Assembly (NCBI GenBank): GCA_010279815.1
Contig: QEOQ01000180.1
Coordinates: forward strand, 791,770-855,769
DNA: 64,000 nt
Direction: 5' to 3'
DNA from: Brachionus plicatilis
Lineage: Eukaryota > Rotifera > Eurotatoria > Ploima > Brachionidae
Positions within the stretch are counted from its first letter, which is position 1, and the number at the start of each line of letters is the position of its first letter. A program made the translations under genes and the position numbers. Positions 1-12,194 of this stretch are shown in pieces. The notes under the pieces were generated by a model that was not told where the DNA came from, made no database searches, and worked only from the letters and a program-made list of their open reading frames with translations.

Positions 1-634
1 GATAAACTAGGACATATTGCATATTGCTAATAATCTATCATTAATTATAATATTAGATCCAGATACCTTACTTTTCTCGATATTTTTACTACATCAAAAA
101 TTAAGACTAACTTGTACCTTTTGTTTTTACTTTCTTCTTCCTTTCCTCTTGCTTTTCTCTTCTACGGCTAATAGAGTACAATGGAGAAAATGAAGAAAAA
201 AGGAAAAAAAGTCGTACAAGTTAGTTTTGGTTTTAACTGTGTTAAATTTGCTGAATCTAGCCATATTCTGTCATAAAATTTTTTGAAAATTAAAATTTTT
301 ATTTTAAATAAAAAAAAAGCATATAAAAAATGTTTTTGTTTATATGCTTTTTTACCATTATAAAAGGATTTTTTTATTTCATTTAAACGACTAATTTTCG
401 CTCCTTAAAAAAAATGCTGATCCTCAAAAAAAACTGGTAAAAATTGGAATTTTTTGATGCTGATTAAGAATTTCTTTTTGAAAAATTCAGAAATTTAATC
501 AATTTTCTGTTATTTCAAAATAAAATAAGTATAAGAAAAAAATGGGATTGGAGTTAAATCGTTAATTTCATTTATTGCAATAAATAGGGTCAATTTTCTA
601 GTTGATTGATATCTAAAAAAAAAACTTTTTAAAA
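1..634. other. AT-rich non-coding stretch with one foldback repeat
   Basis: No coding sequence was recognised here. The only structure seen is an inverted repeat at about 96-236 (listed separately). The rest is homopolymer-rich AT sequence upstream of the zinc-finger ORF. Confidence 0.6.
96..236. repeat. Foldback repeat, AACTAACTTGTAC family, copy 1
   Basis: The left arm around 104-117 reads GACTAACTTGTAC and the right arm around 213-226 reads GTACAAGTTAGTTTTGG, its inverse. The arms continue inward as a pyrimidine-rich strand facing a purine-rich strand. A second copy with the same arms and the same pyrimidine/purine interior lies at 25181-25372. Two dispersed copies with matching ends suggest a small non-autonomous foldback element; no coding capacity is seen. 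Confidence 0.6.
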
Positions 635-904
635 ATGCCGAGTTTGAAACAATTAGAAGATGAAGAGGCAAAAAAGTTGAACAAAAAGAGGAAAAAAGTG
701 ACAATAATCAGTGATGAAGAAGACGAAGAAGAGTCTAAAATTGAAATATCTCCACTGAACGACCAAAAAAGTTGTTTCAAATGTAAAACAGTATTTGGAA
801 AAGTCAAAACAAATCAAAACAAATGGATTTCTTGTGAGAAATGTAACAACTGGTATTGTGGTAAATGCCATAAAAGTGTTCTAAATAGATTAATTTTGTT
901 TTAA
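635..904 (+). pseudogene. Small ORF with lysine/acid-rich tract and PHD-like zinc finger; possible transposase tail
   Basis: The 89-residue ORF starts with a charged, lysine- and Asp/Glu-rich stretch (residues 7-40) and ends with a cysteine cluster, SCFKC...WISCEKCNNWYCGKC (about residues 46-78). This C-x2-C...C-x2-C...C-x2-C layout, with aromatic residues before the last pair, is that of a PHD-like finger. Such fingers after a charged tract are common at the C terminus of pogo/Jerky-type transposases. No DDE catalytic region is visible upstream, and the final histidine ligand of a normal PHD finger is replaced or missing. It could also be the first exon of a small gene. A CACTG that could be an element end lies at 967-971. 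A transposase-tail relic is inference. Confidence 0.4.
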
Positions 905-1984
905 AATAGGATACATATATTTTCTTATACTTTTTTTGTATTTTAATTGCTTTAATTTATGTAATTCACTGATATAGTCCAATGTAAGGATTGAAACGTT
1001 GATGAAACATCTTTTTTATTTTAACTACAACTTTAGAACCGTTCTTTTATTTTAAATAAAGTTTTTTTTAATTAAAAACAATATTCTCTTTTATTATTTT
1101 AAATTTTTTTCGAAAAAAAAATAAATCTCACAACTAATTAGGTTTTGTGAATTTCAAATACAAATAGAACAAAAATTCTTCATTTTTTGATTTATTAAAA
1201 TTAAATTAAATGAAAAATACTAGAAAAAATGCTGCAATAAAGTGCAACATACTTTGTTGCACCTTTTTTTACTTAAAATGAAATTTTTATTTTCTTTTTT
1301 TTTTTAGTAAATCAAATCAATAATCTATTTAAATTTTATTGATTCGTTATTTTTTGTCATTCTACATAAGAAAAATTACTTTAGGTAAAAAAGGTGCAAC
1401 AAAGTATGTTGCACTTTTTTGCAGTATTTTTTCTAATATTTTTTATTAAATTTAATAAAAATTTATTAAAAAATGAAGAATTTTTGTTCAATTTGTATTT
1501 GAAATTTACAATACCAACTAATTAGCGATCAAATAAAAGAATTCACGGTTTTATCCCGATTGACTATACTAATTTTTATTGAATTGTTTAAATTTAAATA
1601 TCTAAATTTTGATTTATTTTTCTCTGAAAAAAAGGACTCGTAAACAATTTAAAAATTTCTAATTGTTTTACACTAAAACATTATTTTTCAATTTTTCAAT
1701 AGTAAAAAAACCAATTCAAAATTTTTATTTAAATATTCAATGGTGTAAAGAAACATTTTTTTGATTAAAATTTTTTCAGCCAAAACTAAAATTGCCTCGG
1801 ATTGTTTTAAAAAGTGTCCATTTAAATATAAAATTAGCTATTTACAAGTTTAATCAATTCAATAAAAATTGATCATTAAGTGTATTAAGGTAACAAGTGT
1901 TTTTTTTTCTTTTTTTTTTAATCAAATTGAAAAAAAATCTGGCCACATTTTTCCAAAAATAAACTTTGCCATAAATAAATCAAT
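905..1984. other. Non-coding stretch containing a large palindrome
   Basis: Apart from the palindromic repeat at 1133-1524, no feature was recognised in this gap between the zinc-finger ORF and the 3' end of the minus-strand gene at 1985. Confidence 0.6.
1133..1524. repeat. Large palindromic (foldback) element, arms about 135 bp
   Basis: The left arm (about 1133-1270) runs CTAATTAGG, then CAAATACAAATAGAACAAAA, then GAAGAATTTTTG in inverse orientation, then GTGCAACATACTTTGTTGCAC. The right arm (about 1384-1524) repeats these blocks in reverse complement and ends ACCAACTAATTAG. The loop is about 110 bp. The inner GTGCAAC...GTTGCAC block is itself a near-palindrome. There is no ORF. It is best read as a MITE-like foldback element. 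Confidence 0.7.
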
Positions 1985-3871
1985 TTACCCGTAAGACCTG
2001 ATGTCAATAGCGGAATCGTTAGCTTCAGACGCATATTTGGGCTTGGGATTAGTGCTGGTGGAAGTGTCATCATTTTCGTCTTCGTGCAAATTAACCTTCA
2101 TTTTGCTGGAATTGTTTGACGAGTCGACACTCTTTAAATTGTCCTCATCTTCACTAATGGTCATGGATGGCAGTCTTTTCACAACTTTTTTGCACAGCTC
2201 TTTTTTCTGCGCCACATGATTGTTGCGGTTGTCGATCAACCACTTGTCCACCTTGTAAATTTCGTTCAGCACATCGGCCTTCTCGGCCTCCAAGGCGAAC
2301 TTGTCCTCGGTCTCGGCCAAACTGTTGAATTTCTGACTGCTGTCCAGGGACAAAAAGTTCTCACTAAACTTGAGTGACTTGATGGCATTTTTTTTGGCCC
2401 CATTGCCACACTCATGCTTGGCTGCGGCCGAGTAGATGTTTGTGTTGGACGCGAACGCCTCGCCACTCGACAACTTGACGTTTTCGATGTAAGTTTTGTG
2501 CAGCTTTTCGATATTGGGGTCGTGCGAGCACCGTCTCAGCTGGTCCTGGTCGGCGTTGCACGACACAGACAGCAAATTGCCAGTGGCCTGGGCGAACATG
2601 GCAGCGCCAAGCGCGCTTTGCCCGCTCGACTCATTGTCAAAAAACAAATTCTCATTCGACTTGTCCTCTCTCAGATTGGCGCTCTTGCGCCTGTTTTTGA
2701 TCAACAAAAAAGGCACCAGAAGGTTCAGCGCATTGCTCTCCAAACTTCCATTGTAGCTGCGGAACGAGTAGTTGGACGCCGAATTTTTGAACTCGCTACT
2801 TTCGTGCTGTAGCGAGCTGAAAAATTGGTGCGAATCGATCAGCTCCTCGTCATTGGCACACTTGTCCTGGGACAGCGAAGTGGACGAGGCGGTGCTCTGG
2901 CACCCGAGGTTGAAGCTGCCAGTCCTGATGTTGACCAGACAGCCGCGATCGGTCAGTATGTTGTTGGCAGTCAAAAATTTTGAGTTGTAGCCGGCCATTT
3001 TGAGACAGCTTTTGGACTTGGGCGCCGCCTCGGCCTCCTCGGACTTGGGCATCGACTCGCTTTTGTCCTGGTCGTCCGAGTGCATCTCGAACGAAAAGGA
3101 GGGCAGTGTGGTCGAGCTCAAGTCCGCCTTCAGTTTGGCCTCTTTGTCCACAGAGCTCTCTTCTTCTTCGAACACTTGGGTGTCATTCAGATAAGCCTCA
3201 TCTGCCTCTTCAATGACAATGCTGGCCACGTTGTTCTGGCATTCTTCATCGGACTCTTCGTCCTCGTCGCTGTACTCGTCAAAATTGTCCTCGATGGCGT
3301 TCTCGTCCTCGGACTCCTCGTCCACAATGCACTCTTCACACTGGTCACTGATTAAGAAGTCATCATTTAGCTTAATCACTGGCAACACCATTTGTTTGTC
3401 TTCTGGCACAGTCTGATCCCCATGGCACTGGCCAGCTGGTAGTTCGGACTCGGAAAAAAATGCTGTCATTTTTTCATCGCATTCCGGATGTGTCAAAACA
3501 ATGTCCGGTATTTGTATGTCCAAGTGGCCCGAGCGGGACGATCGCCGACTGTTGCTGGCGCTTTTGTTGGCGCTTGTTCCCGAGCAACTGGCAACCACTC
3601 CGCCGCAGGTCAGCAGTCGGCGCAGCATCGAGCTTGCCGACTTCGATTGGCGTTTTTTGTCTTTTTTAGGCATTTTCGAGCAAGTGTCGCCCTTGAACAA
3701 AATTACGCTCTCTAATGTGGAAATTGCTTTGGCGTCATTTGAATTTTGAGCAGCGGCATCTGCCAAAATTTCATCAGTCAAATTGGCTTTGACAGCTTGT
3801 GGTTTGAGCACGGCCTGTTGCAGCACCGTTTGACGACTCGGATTCGACTTGTATCGGGATATAAAATTCAT
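1985..3871 (-). CDS. Intronless acidic, low-complexity protein of unknown function
   Basis: This is an uninterrupted 628-codon frame whose base composition is clearly richer in G+C than its surroundings, which supports real coding. The first ATG, at 3869-3871, gives MNFISRYKSNPSR. The protein has a basic patch around residues 68-85 (KKDKKRQSKSASS), a cysteine pair after it, a long acidic run around residues 180-215 (EESEDENAIEDNF, SDEDEESDEE), many Ser/Asn-rich stretches and another acidic patch near the C terminus. No signal peptide, membrane segment or catalytic motif was recognised. It looks mostly disordered and intracellular. I do not recognise the family. Lack of introns is unusual here, shared only with AGK among the larger genes. 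Confidence 0.75.
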   Translation of the reverse strand: MNFISRYKSNPSRQTVLQQAVLKPQAVKANLTDEILADAAAQNSNDAKAISTLESVILFKGDTCSKMPKKDKKRQSKSASSMLRRLLTCGGVVASCSGTSANKSASNSRRSSRSGHLDIQIPDIVLTHPECDEKMTAFFSESELPAGQCHGDQTVPEDKQMVLPVIKLNDDFLISDQCEECIVDEESEDENAIEDNFDEYSDEDEESDEECQNNVASIVIEEADEAYLNDTQVFEEEESSVDKEAKLKADLSSTTLPSFSFEMHSDDQDKSESMPKSEEAEAAPKSKSCLKMAGYNSKFLTANNILTDRGCLVNIRTGSFNLGCQSTASSTSLSQDKCANDEELIDSHQFFSSLQHESSEFKNSASNYSFRSYNGSLESNALNLLVPFLLIKNRRKSANLREDKSNENLFFDNESSGQSALGAAMFAQATGNLLSVSCNADQDQLRRCSHDPNIEKLHKTYIENVKLSSGEAFASNTNIYSAAAKHECGNGAKKNAIKSLKFSENFLSLDSSQKFNSLAETEDKFALEAEKADVLNEIYKVDKWLIDNRNNHVAQKKELCKKVVKRLPSMTISEDEDNLKSVDSSNNSSKMKVNLHEDENDDTSTSTNPKPKYASEANDSAIDIRSYG

Positions 3872-6800
3872 GATTAGTTTTTTTTTTTTTTTTTCTTTTT
3901 TATTTTTTTAAATAAATTTTAAAAATTCTTGTGCTTTTTTGAATTTTTTGAATTTTTTAATTGTAGTTGTTCTAAATTATGTAAAGCTAGCTAAGTTCCA
4001 GCTCATGTGGTTTGAACTAAATTGAATTTTTTACTTAATTTAGTAATAATCGAGCTTTTGGTGTGCATTGGCTTTGTGAACATTTTTTTTTATTAATATT
4101 AATTTAGTTGATTAATTTCTTTTTAAAATGTTTATTCCGTTCGATTGATTTGTCTCTTCCACGAAGAGTATCGCTTTGCTTCGAACAGTTCTAAACTCAT
4201 ATGAATCTCTAATTAATTGAACAGAGATCTAAAATTTTAAAATGTTAATTTTTTTCCGCTTATTTTTAGGCAATTAGCTCCTAGAATGAAGCCACAAATT
4301 GTTTTGGAAGTTTTTTTGTTAACTCAAGGACAAACCAAGTTGGATAAACTCGTGGTCATTTGAATTTACTGCTCTTTCAAAAAATACATTTATTACAAAA
4401 AAATTTTATTGACTCAATTCTTTTTAATTTTTACTAAAAAATAAACATTTGAAAAATATTAAAATTTAAAGTATAACTTGGAATAAAAATGTGTTTCTTG
4501 TTGGAAGTTCGAAGTTGACTAAAAATTAAAATAAAATGCGTGTTTCTTTAGTGATGCTACATAAAAATCTTCTTTTTTCTTTATTTTGAATCCTAGTTAA
4601 AAACTATGGCTGTCGAAAAAAATTTATTTTTTATGATAATAATAGCTAAGATCAATTGGGTGAGGAATCTTAAAGATAGATTTTTTGAAAGAACATTTTT
4701 ATTTTTTAGTTTGTGTAAAATCGAAAATTTCGGAGTTTATACTGCATTAAAAAAGGCCATGTAACCGTGAATAAATATTGGCCAAGTCTCTAAGGAGATC
4801 TCATTGAGAAAAATTTCGAGGAATAAAGAAGATCATGAAGATATCTTGGCACGATTTGCATGTATTTTGATATATTGGATATATTTATATATTTTGGGAT
4901 AAGATCGAGGAAATCAACTTGGATTAACTAACAATTTAAGTCATGAATGCCAAATTTCTCTTTTTTTAAAAACATGGAAAAAACGAAATATAAAGAATTG
5001 AAAGAAAGAAAAATATTTTTAAATACATAATAGAGATTTTTTTCGTCATCACTTTAATTTTTTTTTATTGAATTTCTCGAATATTAGTTAATTAATTTTT
5101 CTCTGAAATAAAATTTTCTCAATGAAATTAAAAAAATTTTATTACAAATTAAATTTAAAGATTGGGCTTAGAATTTGAGTACAAAAAATTTTTGAATAAA
5201 AAAAAATTGTAATTTTTTTCCATTTTCGAATAGCAAAGAAAAATTAAATCTTCTTTAATTAATTGAATAGATTTTTATTTAAAAAATAAATTAAATAAAT
5301 ATATATATATATCTGAGTAACTAGATAGATAAACTAAATTAATATTACATGATGTTTACATTTTTATTGACGTACTTGTAAAAACTGTTTACCTAATCTA
5401 GTTTTAGATTAACTAGGCCTGGTTTAGTTTAATCAATGATTTTATGCTTACAAAAAATTAAGCCTTAAAAAATTTTTGTTAAATTCTCAAATAATAAACT
5501 ATTTGGCCTTTTTGGAGCATTTTTAAAAATTTGATTAACAATTTTTCCTGCCTTAAAAACTTTTTCCTCTTAAAATAACTAAATTGCTTCCATTTTATAA
5601 TTTTGACAAAATTTTTTTCAAGTAGTGTATTCACCCGGTTGATTTTCCGATTGGAACTTTTTCCGCTCTAACTAAACTCAATTTTAGTACAAGACAATTT
5701 TCTAGAAGATTGTCTCCATTTAAAGAGTAAATTTTTCTGTATCTCATTCCCAGTAATTCGATATTTTAGAGAACACATTGACACTAGGGAAAAGATATTA
5801 AAAAATTAGAAAATAACAGTTTATTTACTTTGAGGAAATTATCATATCCAAATTAAAAAATTATTCCGTTCTTGTTTAAAATGTGCTCATCGAAATCCAA
5901 GTCAGACTCTTAAGATCTAATTTAAACACTCTTAATTTCTATCTAGATCAGAAAGTGGCTATTAAGTTCCTTATTGAAAAAAAGAGATAACAAACATTCT
6001 TTGGTGAACACACTCCAAGTCTACCTAAAATCGAAATTAAATTGAAATGTTAAAATTTAAAAATGCTTATTGATTTTCTTTCGAAATTTGGATTGCGAAC
6101 TTCATATTATATTAAATGATAATTATATTCGCACCCAATTATTTTCCTGTGTGCCTCGACTGTCAACATTAATTGAATAAAAGACATTCATTGATAAAAC
6201 CTCAACTTGTAATTTTGCCAACTCAAATTCAAAAATTGTCAAAATAAAGAGAATAAAAAACACAAGAATTTATCACTATTTTATGCTCAAAAAGAACTCT
6301 AAATTGACTGACAATCAAAGCTTGTAAATCTAGTTCCTTTTTCTTTTTTATTTCGTGTAATTATAACTACCATGCAATTATTAATAAACTTCGAAAGGAA
6401 AAAATGATCTATAATACAATTTTAATGAGAGAAGTGCGCAAAAAACAAGAGAGCAACTCGAGCACTGACAAGAGCAAAAACAGCATTGGCAGCAAATAAA
6501 ACAGTTCTTGTTTGTTGAATTTCAAAATCAGCATAGGTTGTAGGATGCAAGACTTGTGGCTGGGAAAGAACGAAAAACGCTCGGCAAAAACTCAAGCAAT
6601 ATTATAATAAGATTACAAAAATGAATTACAATTAGTTTTTATAATAATTTGGCAATCAATATTCGCATTGGCTCAATTATTACCAGGCTCTGTCATATCG
6701 ATTTGTAATTAAATAAATACTTATTCTCGCTTATTTATGCATAAAAGTAAATAAAGAATTTATTTTATAGAGTGAGTGGTTTGCATCATTTTAAAGGCAT

Positions 6801-9800
6801 ATATCATATGAGATTTATTTTTTTCATATTTATAGTATAAACTGTTAAAATATTTCAATAATAAAAAGAAATGAATGCAAATACTTGAAATAATAATTAT
6901 AATAATAATCATAATCATGATATTCATAAAATCAATAATTAGAACATAAATTTTACTCATATGTATCCTGTTCTGAAATAACCCATAGTCACTTTAAATC
7001 CATAAATCATCAATTAATCAACTAATTTCTTTATCATTTTAGTTTTAAAAACTTTAAATAGGCAATAAATGTGTTAAAAAATAGACAGGCATGTTTAATA
7101 ATTTAAGTTGGATCCAGGCGCTCGCTTGCACTTAAATTATTTATAATGAACAATTTTTGAAAAAACCATTTTTTCTTTTTACGCATATTATTGTCATTTC
7201 TTTTCTTAATTTTTTGAAAGCAACAATGCGAAACTCAATACGAGCCTTGCTCCAGGTGCTCCCATATATGCTTAAATTACAAACAACCTATTGATATTAT
7301 TTTTTATAATATATCATTAAATAAATAACACATGAATATATTTGATGCTAAAAAGATAAAAGCTACCAACTAGCTTTCAAATGGAGAGATTAGCTTTTAG
7401 CGTGTAATTAAGGAAAATTTTGACTTAGGAAATTGTTATACCGAAATTAATTAATACATCTAGTTTTAATTATTAATTTTAAATTTCCAAAAAAATTAAT
7501 CAATAATTAAAAAAATATAAATTTTAGCATGTTTACTTTGAGATCTGATTAAAAAAGGACAACATGGAGGCAGAGAACAAACAATTTTATTTAATTGAAA
7601 ACTCTTCAAAAATACGCTCTGTTTTTACTTTTGATGAAAAAATGAATTGAATTGATAACAATATATATTTCTATGAAAATCTATTGAGTTCGATCAATTA
7701 ATTTAAATATATTCGAATTTTGAATGAAAAAATAGTTGAACAAAAATTCTAATTAATTAAAACAATCAGAATTTCATACATTTTAAAGATAAATCTTATT
7801 TTCTGTCTTTACTGTCAAAAATTTTTATTAATGAATTATTGAACAGTAGTCTGAAATTTTTTTTATAGGAATATTAAATAAAAATATAGAATGTCATGAT
7901 TATAAAAAAATAATTGTATTTAATTAATTTTAATATACAAATTAAATTTGATTACAAAGATTTTCAATCTAAAATTGATTCGAGACATAAATTTTGATTA
8001 CTAAAAACAAAAAAAAAACGCTTTTCGTTAAATAAATTTAATCAAAACTTTTTATCTAATGGTGTTTCTTGTATTGTTTTACTTATAGATAAATGATAAA
8101 GAACAACAACTGATTTTATAAGAAAAAAGTTTATCTTAATCTCATAAATATAAAAGCATAACCAGAAACGATTAAAATATAAATTATTATTAAATAATAA
8201 TTAAATTTCGACTAAGCTTTGAGCTTTTTGTTTGTTTTATGCCTAAAATGAAAAATAGATTTTAAAAATATTTCTCTTTAATGCATTTAGAATCTTTCAA
8301 GGCAAACATATTTATTAATTTTTTATACATTATCTATAAGCAATGATCTATTACGATCAACAGTCCTAATGTGAAAAGAAAAAAAATATTTTTTCATGAA
8401 TTAAGATCACTTTTTACTTCAGCGAATTTGAAAATTTTCGAAATAATTATCGCTTAAATATGCAAATTTAATTAAGAAAAGATTGGAAAATTTTAAAAAA
8501 ACATATCCATAATTAAATGCATTAATAGAATTTTGACTCGGGGTACATCTCAAAAATTAGCCCGAATCAATGGCAAAATAAAAATTGTGATCACCTTTTT
8601 TTTTCACTAAAGTAATTGCGGAATTATCAACATTTTAAACAAAGAAAAAATCCAATCAAGCAAATTAAATTTTTTTTAATTAGCCTTGTGTATTTTCTAA
8701 ATAAACCCATTGGGAAATTTATTTTAATTATTTTAACTCTTAGAAAACAAGCTACCTGACTGCCAACTCATTTTATAAAAAATAAAATCTTTGTAAGAGA
8801 TTGATTGATTTTCTGAAGCTTTTATTAATTAAGACTTAATCTATTCAAAAAGTTGCTTATGAGATATTGAACGCAAAAAAAGTTTTCTTAGTGTTAATAG
8901 TGAGAATCCCAGAAGCAGGCACCGCATTGGAACTAAAAAGTGATCTGAATGAGAAAAAAACTTAATCAATCATTTTAAAAGTACTAATTTTTTCATCCAT
9001 TGGTGTTAGATTTCTCAAAATTTGAACAAATTTCTTTAAATCGTTCAACACTTCCGAAGAACGCGTCTGATTCAGCCATTTGCCAAGCACCAACTTCATT
9101 AGTTTTCATTAAAATAGCATAAATTGGAAAAATCAATAAGTTTTGCGGAAAAACTAATGACAAGGGTATTTGATTTTTTTTTCTATTTCTCTGTTTTTTT
9201 TTGTAAAGGATTAGTTGAAATTTTTTTAATGAATGATTGATTGAGATATATGAAAAAAACGCAGTTTCCATTTGAGCTGAGCATTTTTTTATGACTATAA
9301 TCTCCTTAAAAGCAAATTCACTTGTCATCGATTTTGATGTAATCCAACTGAGAAAGCGATTAATATTACCTAAGATAATGAAGATTTCTTTGTTTAATCT
9401 TATGAAAGAAAATATCTTTTGTAGTTGTATTTTTTTAGTTGATATAATGAAAAACATGAATATTTTAGAGAAATAAAGTATTGGATTTTTTTAATTAAGA
9501 TGTGATTAAATTGAAAAACAATCGAAACACTTAAGCTCAATCAGAAGAATTGTGCTCAATTAAGGCAAAAACAAGATGCCAATAATGAATTTTTTCATTC
9601 ATTTTGGATTAAATTAAAAACATCACGAAGTTTTTATATTAGTTTAATTTCCAGAAATCTAAATATATCTGCGCAAATTGCATCTGAGCTAAAAACTGTT
9701 CAGTTAAGATTAGGTTTATCTTACATAAAATTTTCATTTTGAAGCAAGAGCATTATTTAATGAATGATTCCAAAATTTAATCGATTTTTGATTAAACATT

Positions 9801-11084
9801 TCTCATATTTAAAACATCAATGGAAATTTTTAATTTTTTCTTATTTTAATTTATTTATTTTAATTTTCTTAAAAACATTTTTTTAAACTTAGTTTAAATC
9901 TAATTTTTTCAATATTGTTTAATTTTTTTAGGTATTTTAAATTTTAAACGGATAATAAAAGAATATTAATTTTAAAATAATCTAATTTAACAAAAAATAA
10001 CTAAATTATTACATGAAACGTTATTTTTTTTAATTTTTTTATTAAATAAATCTTAACATTCTTTTCAAAATTTTATATTGTTTTTGTTTAATTTTTTATT
10101 ATAAAAATGAAGGAAATACAGGTCAAATGACCTGAAAATTCTTCGAAAAAATAAACTTATCCTTAACCCTAATTCTAAAACGCACTCATCAGAAATCAGA
10201 AATAAAATCATTGAACGAAAAAAATGTCTTTTTCTAAAAAAAAATTCTTGTAGCGTGATATGGAACTTACTTTCAAAAGAAGTATTAAATAGGTTAAATA
10301 TTTGAAAATTTTTAAAAAGATAATTTAGTTTTGTATAATTCTTAATTTGTTTATTTATTTATAATTTATATACTGCACCTCATAGGCGACTTAAAAAAAT
10401 AAAATAAATAAATAAAAAGCCAAGATTAAATTATTTAAGTTTATATAATGCTTGATGTTTAATCAATATTGCTTCAAATATTATTATACAGTTGATTAGA
10501 ATACTTATTTTAATGTTGAGCAAAATGCAGGAAATTGCTGAGTTTGTGCAGAAATATATTTTCGGATTGAGCAAAGTTGCTTACATTTACAGAACTAAAT
10601 TATTCTTTATAGCAAAGAAATTATTAATTTTTTTCTGAATTGAACCGATCTAATTGAAAAAAACTTCACAACTTAAATTAAATATTTAAGTAAAATGATA
10701 CAAAAAAAAATAATTTGATTTGAGCAATATAATATTTTTTATTTAAAAAAATCACTCTTTGAGCGAAGAAAATAAAATGAAATTTAAAAAACCCACTAGC
10801 AGCAAATTTGGGAAAATTTTAGTTTTAAATTTGCTCAAATAAGCATAAAATTTACAACTCAAACTCAAAATCTTTGTCCTTTTTAAGCTTAATGATCGAA
10901 ATTACATTTAAGAGAAAGATATAAATAATTCAGAACAAGATATGCCTTAAATTATACTTTTGTGAAAGTATTTTTTCTTTATTATTTACAATCTTGTCAA
11001 GAGCTCAAGCATTTTCTTAATTTATCTTTAAGGTTCGATTTTAGATATAATACTTATTTAAGATGTTCTTCAATTACTACGCTC

Positions 11085-11491
11085 AAATTTATTAAAATCT
11101 TTTAATCTCTTTTACTTTAGTTTCAAAAATTTAACTGAGTTCTTAACTGTTCTAATATTTGTAATATTTCTATCATGATTTAATTATTGCTATTTTTTTC
11201 GACTTTCTTTAGATTCAACGAAGAGTTTAATATCTTTTTTTGTTACAGCTTACTTAATGGTCTTCTAAGAGTAGACTTTGCTCAAGTTTAACTTTTTTAT
11301 TTATTTTTTATTACAATTTTTGATATGAATATTTTTTCAACTCTTTTTAATCTTGTCAATGTGACTTTAAATTAATAAAAATAATAATAATAATAAATCA
11401 TGATAGAAATATTACAAATATTAGAACAGTTAAGAACTCAGTTAAATTTTTGAAACTAAAGTAAAAGAGATTAAAAGATTTTAATAAATTT
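11085..11491. repeat. Near-perfect long inverted repeat (about 100-bp arms)
   Basis: The left arm at about 11085-11185 contains ATTAAAATCTTTTAATCTCT, then AACTGAGTTCTTAACTGTTC, then TTTCTATCATGATTTA. The right arm at about 11391-11491 is the reverse complement, almost without mismatch. The spacer is about 205 bp and non-coding. The high arm identity suggests a recent insertion of a foldback or MITE-type element; a transcript across it would form a long hairpin. Confidence 0.75.
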
Positions 11492-11885
11492 TAATAAATT
11501 TGATTCTAATAAACTGCTGAAAAAATTTTTCTGAAAAAGAAAGCTAAATTTGGAAAGTTAATGCAGGTAAATCAAAATTGTTAAAATTTAAAATTTTTTT
11601 TTTAAATAATTTTACAATTTTTTACTGAATCTGGCATAAATAAGTGGTAAATTTTCGTAAAATATATAAAAAATTAAAAATAACAAAACAAAATAGAATT
11701 TGTTTGATGAAAAATGGATTTATAGCGTTTAAAAAACCTTTATTTTTTTCTAAGTATTTCAAAATTATGCCGTAGAAGAGTGCAAATATGCAAAAACTTA
11801 AAAAAAACTAAATTTTTTCTTTTATTGTTAGATGCAAATTATTTTTTTATTATTATTCGATAATTTTATGAGAGTGAGTACAAAC

Positions 11886-11903
11886 TTCTGGCTAAGCCAC
11901 TGG
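11886..11903. repeat. hAT-like terminal sequence
   Basis: The minus strand reads CAGTGGCTTAGCCAGAAG. This resembles the CAGTGGCGTAGCCAG-type terminus common to many hAT transposons and to the element at 40010-40274. The partner end was not found, so this is probably a solitary or decayed end. Confidence 0.4.
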
Positions 11904-11954
11904 TTTAAACATGCGTTCCGTGCTGAAGAGATATTTAAAGCCTTTTTCTGACAA

Positions 11955-12014
11955 AATAGGATTCAAACCTTAAATCCTCTGATTGTACCACTAACACACC
12001 AACCATTCGGCAAA
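11955..12014 (-). repeat. Possible tRNA-derived SINE head
   Basis: On the minus strand, an A-box-like TGTGTTAGTGGT (11987-11998) is followed by a B-box-like GGTTTGAATCC (11959-11969). Both resemble the internal RNA polymerase III promoter of tRNA-derived SINEs. The spacing is shorter than in an intact tRNA gene and no cloverleaf closes, so it is not called a tRNA. It is called a SINE-like remnant with low confidence. Confidence 0.35.
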
Positions 12015-12194
12015 ACAGGATATTTTATCATAATACGGTATTTTAAAATTCTTTATTTTAATTTAAAATTTTTTTTTTTTAATTTGGGGAATTATATTTG
12101 AAATTGAAAAGTTCAATTAATTTAATTTTTTTTTTTTTTTAATTTTTCTACAATACTTATTATTGTTATCGAATACAATTTTATTTCGTTAATT

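Larger units (their letters stand above)
3872..12194. other. Long gene-poor AT-rich region
   Basis: About 8.3 kb with no supported gene. It contains an (AT)n run near 5299-5312, an open but unconvincing frame at 8993-9457, a perfect spaced palindrome CAGGTCA-AA-TGACCTG near 10120, a long inverted repeat at 11085-11491 and a tRNA-like stretch at 11955-12014. Imperfect copies of CCAGG(C/T)GCTC...CTTAAATTA occur near 7115 and 7252. Nothing else was recognised. Confidence 0.55.

Noticed and set aside
2414..3749. Several plus-strand open frames opposite the 628-codon gene
   Set aside because: They lie antisense to a longer frame with consistent composition, and their translations show no domain; they are by-products of its higher G+C.
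8993..9457. 154-codon minus-strand open frame ending ESDAFFGSVERFKEICSNFE
   Set aside because: The first two-thirds is AT-driven Lys/Ile/Phe sequence, no domain is recognised, and no neighbouring exons with matching phase were found. The last 40 codons look protein-like, so a decayed gene piece is possible, but it is not supportable as a gene.
11955..12000. tRNA gene on the minus strand
   Set aside because: A- and B-box-like motifs exist but spacing is too short and acceptor, D and T stems do not pair into a cloverleaf.
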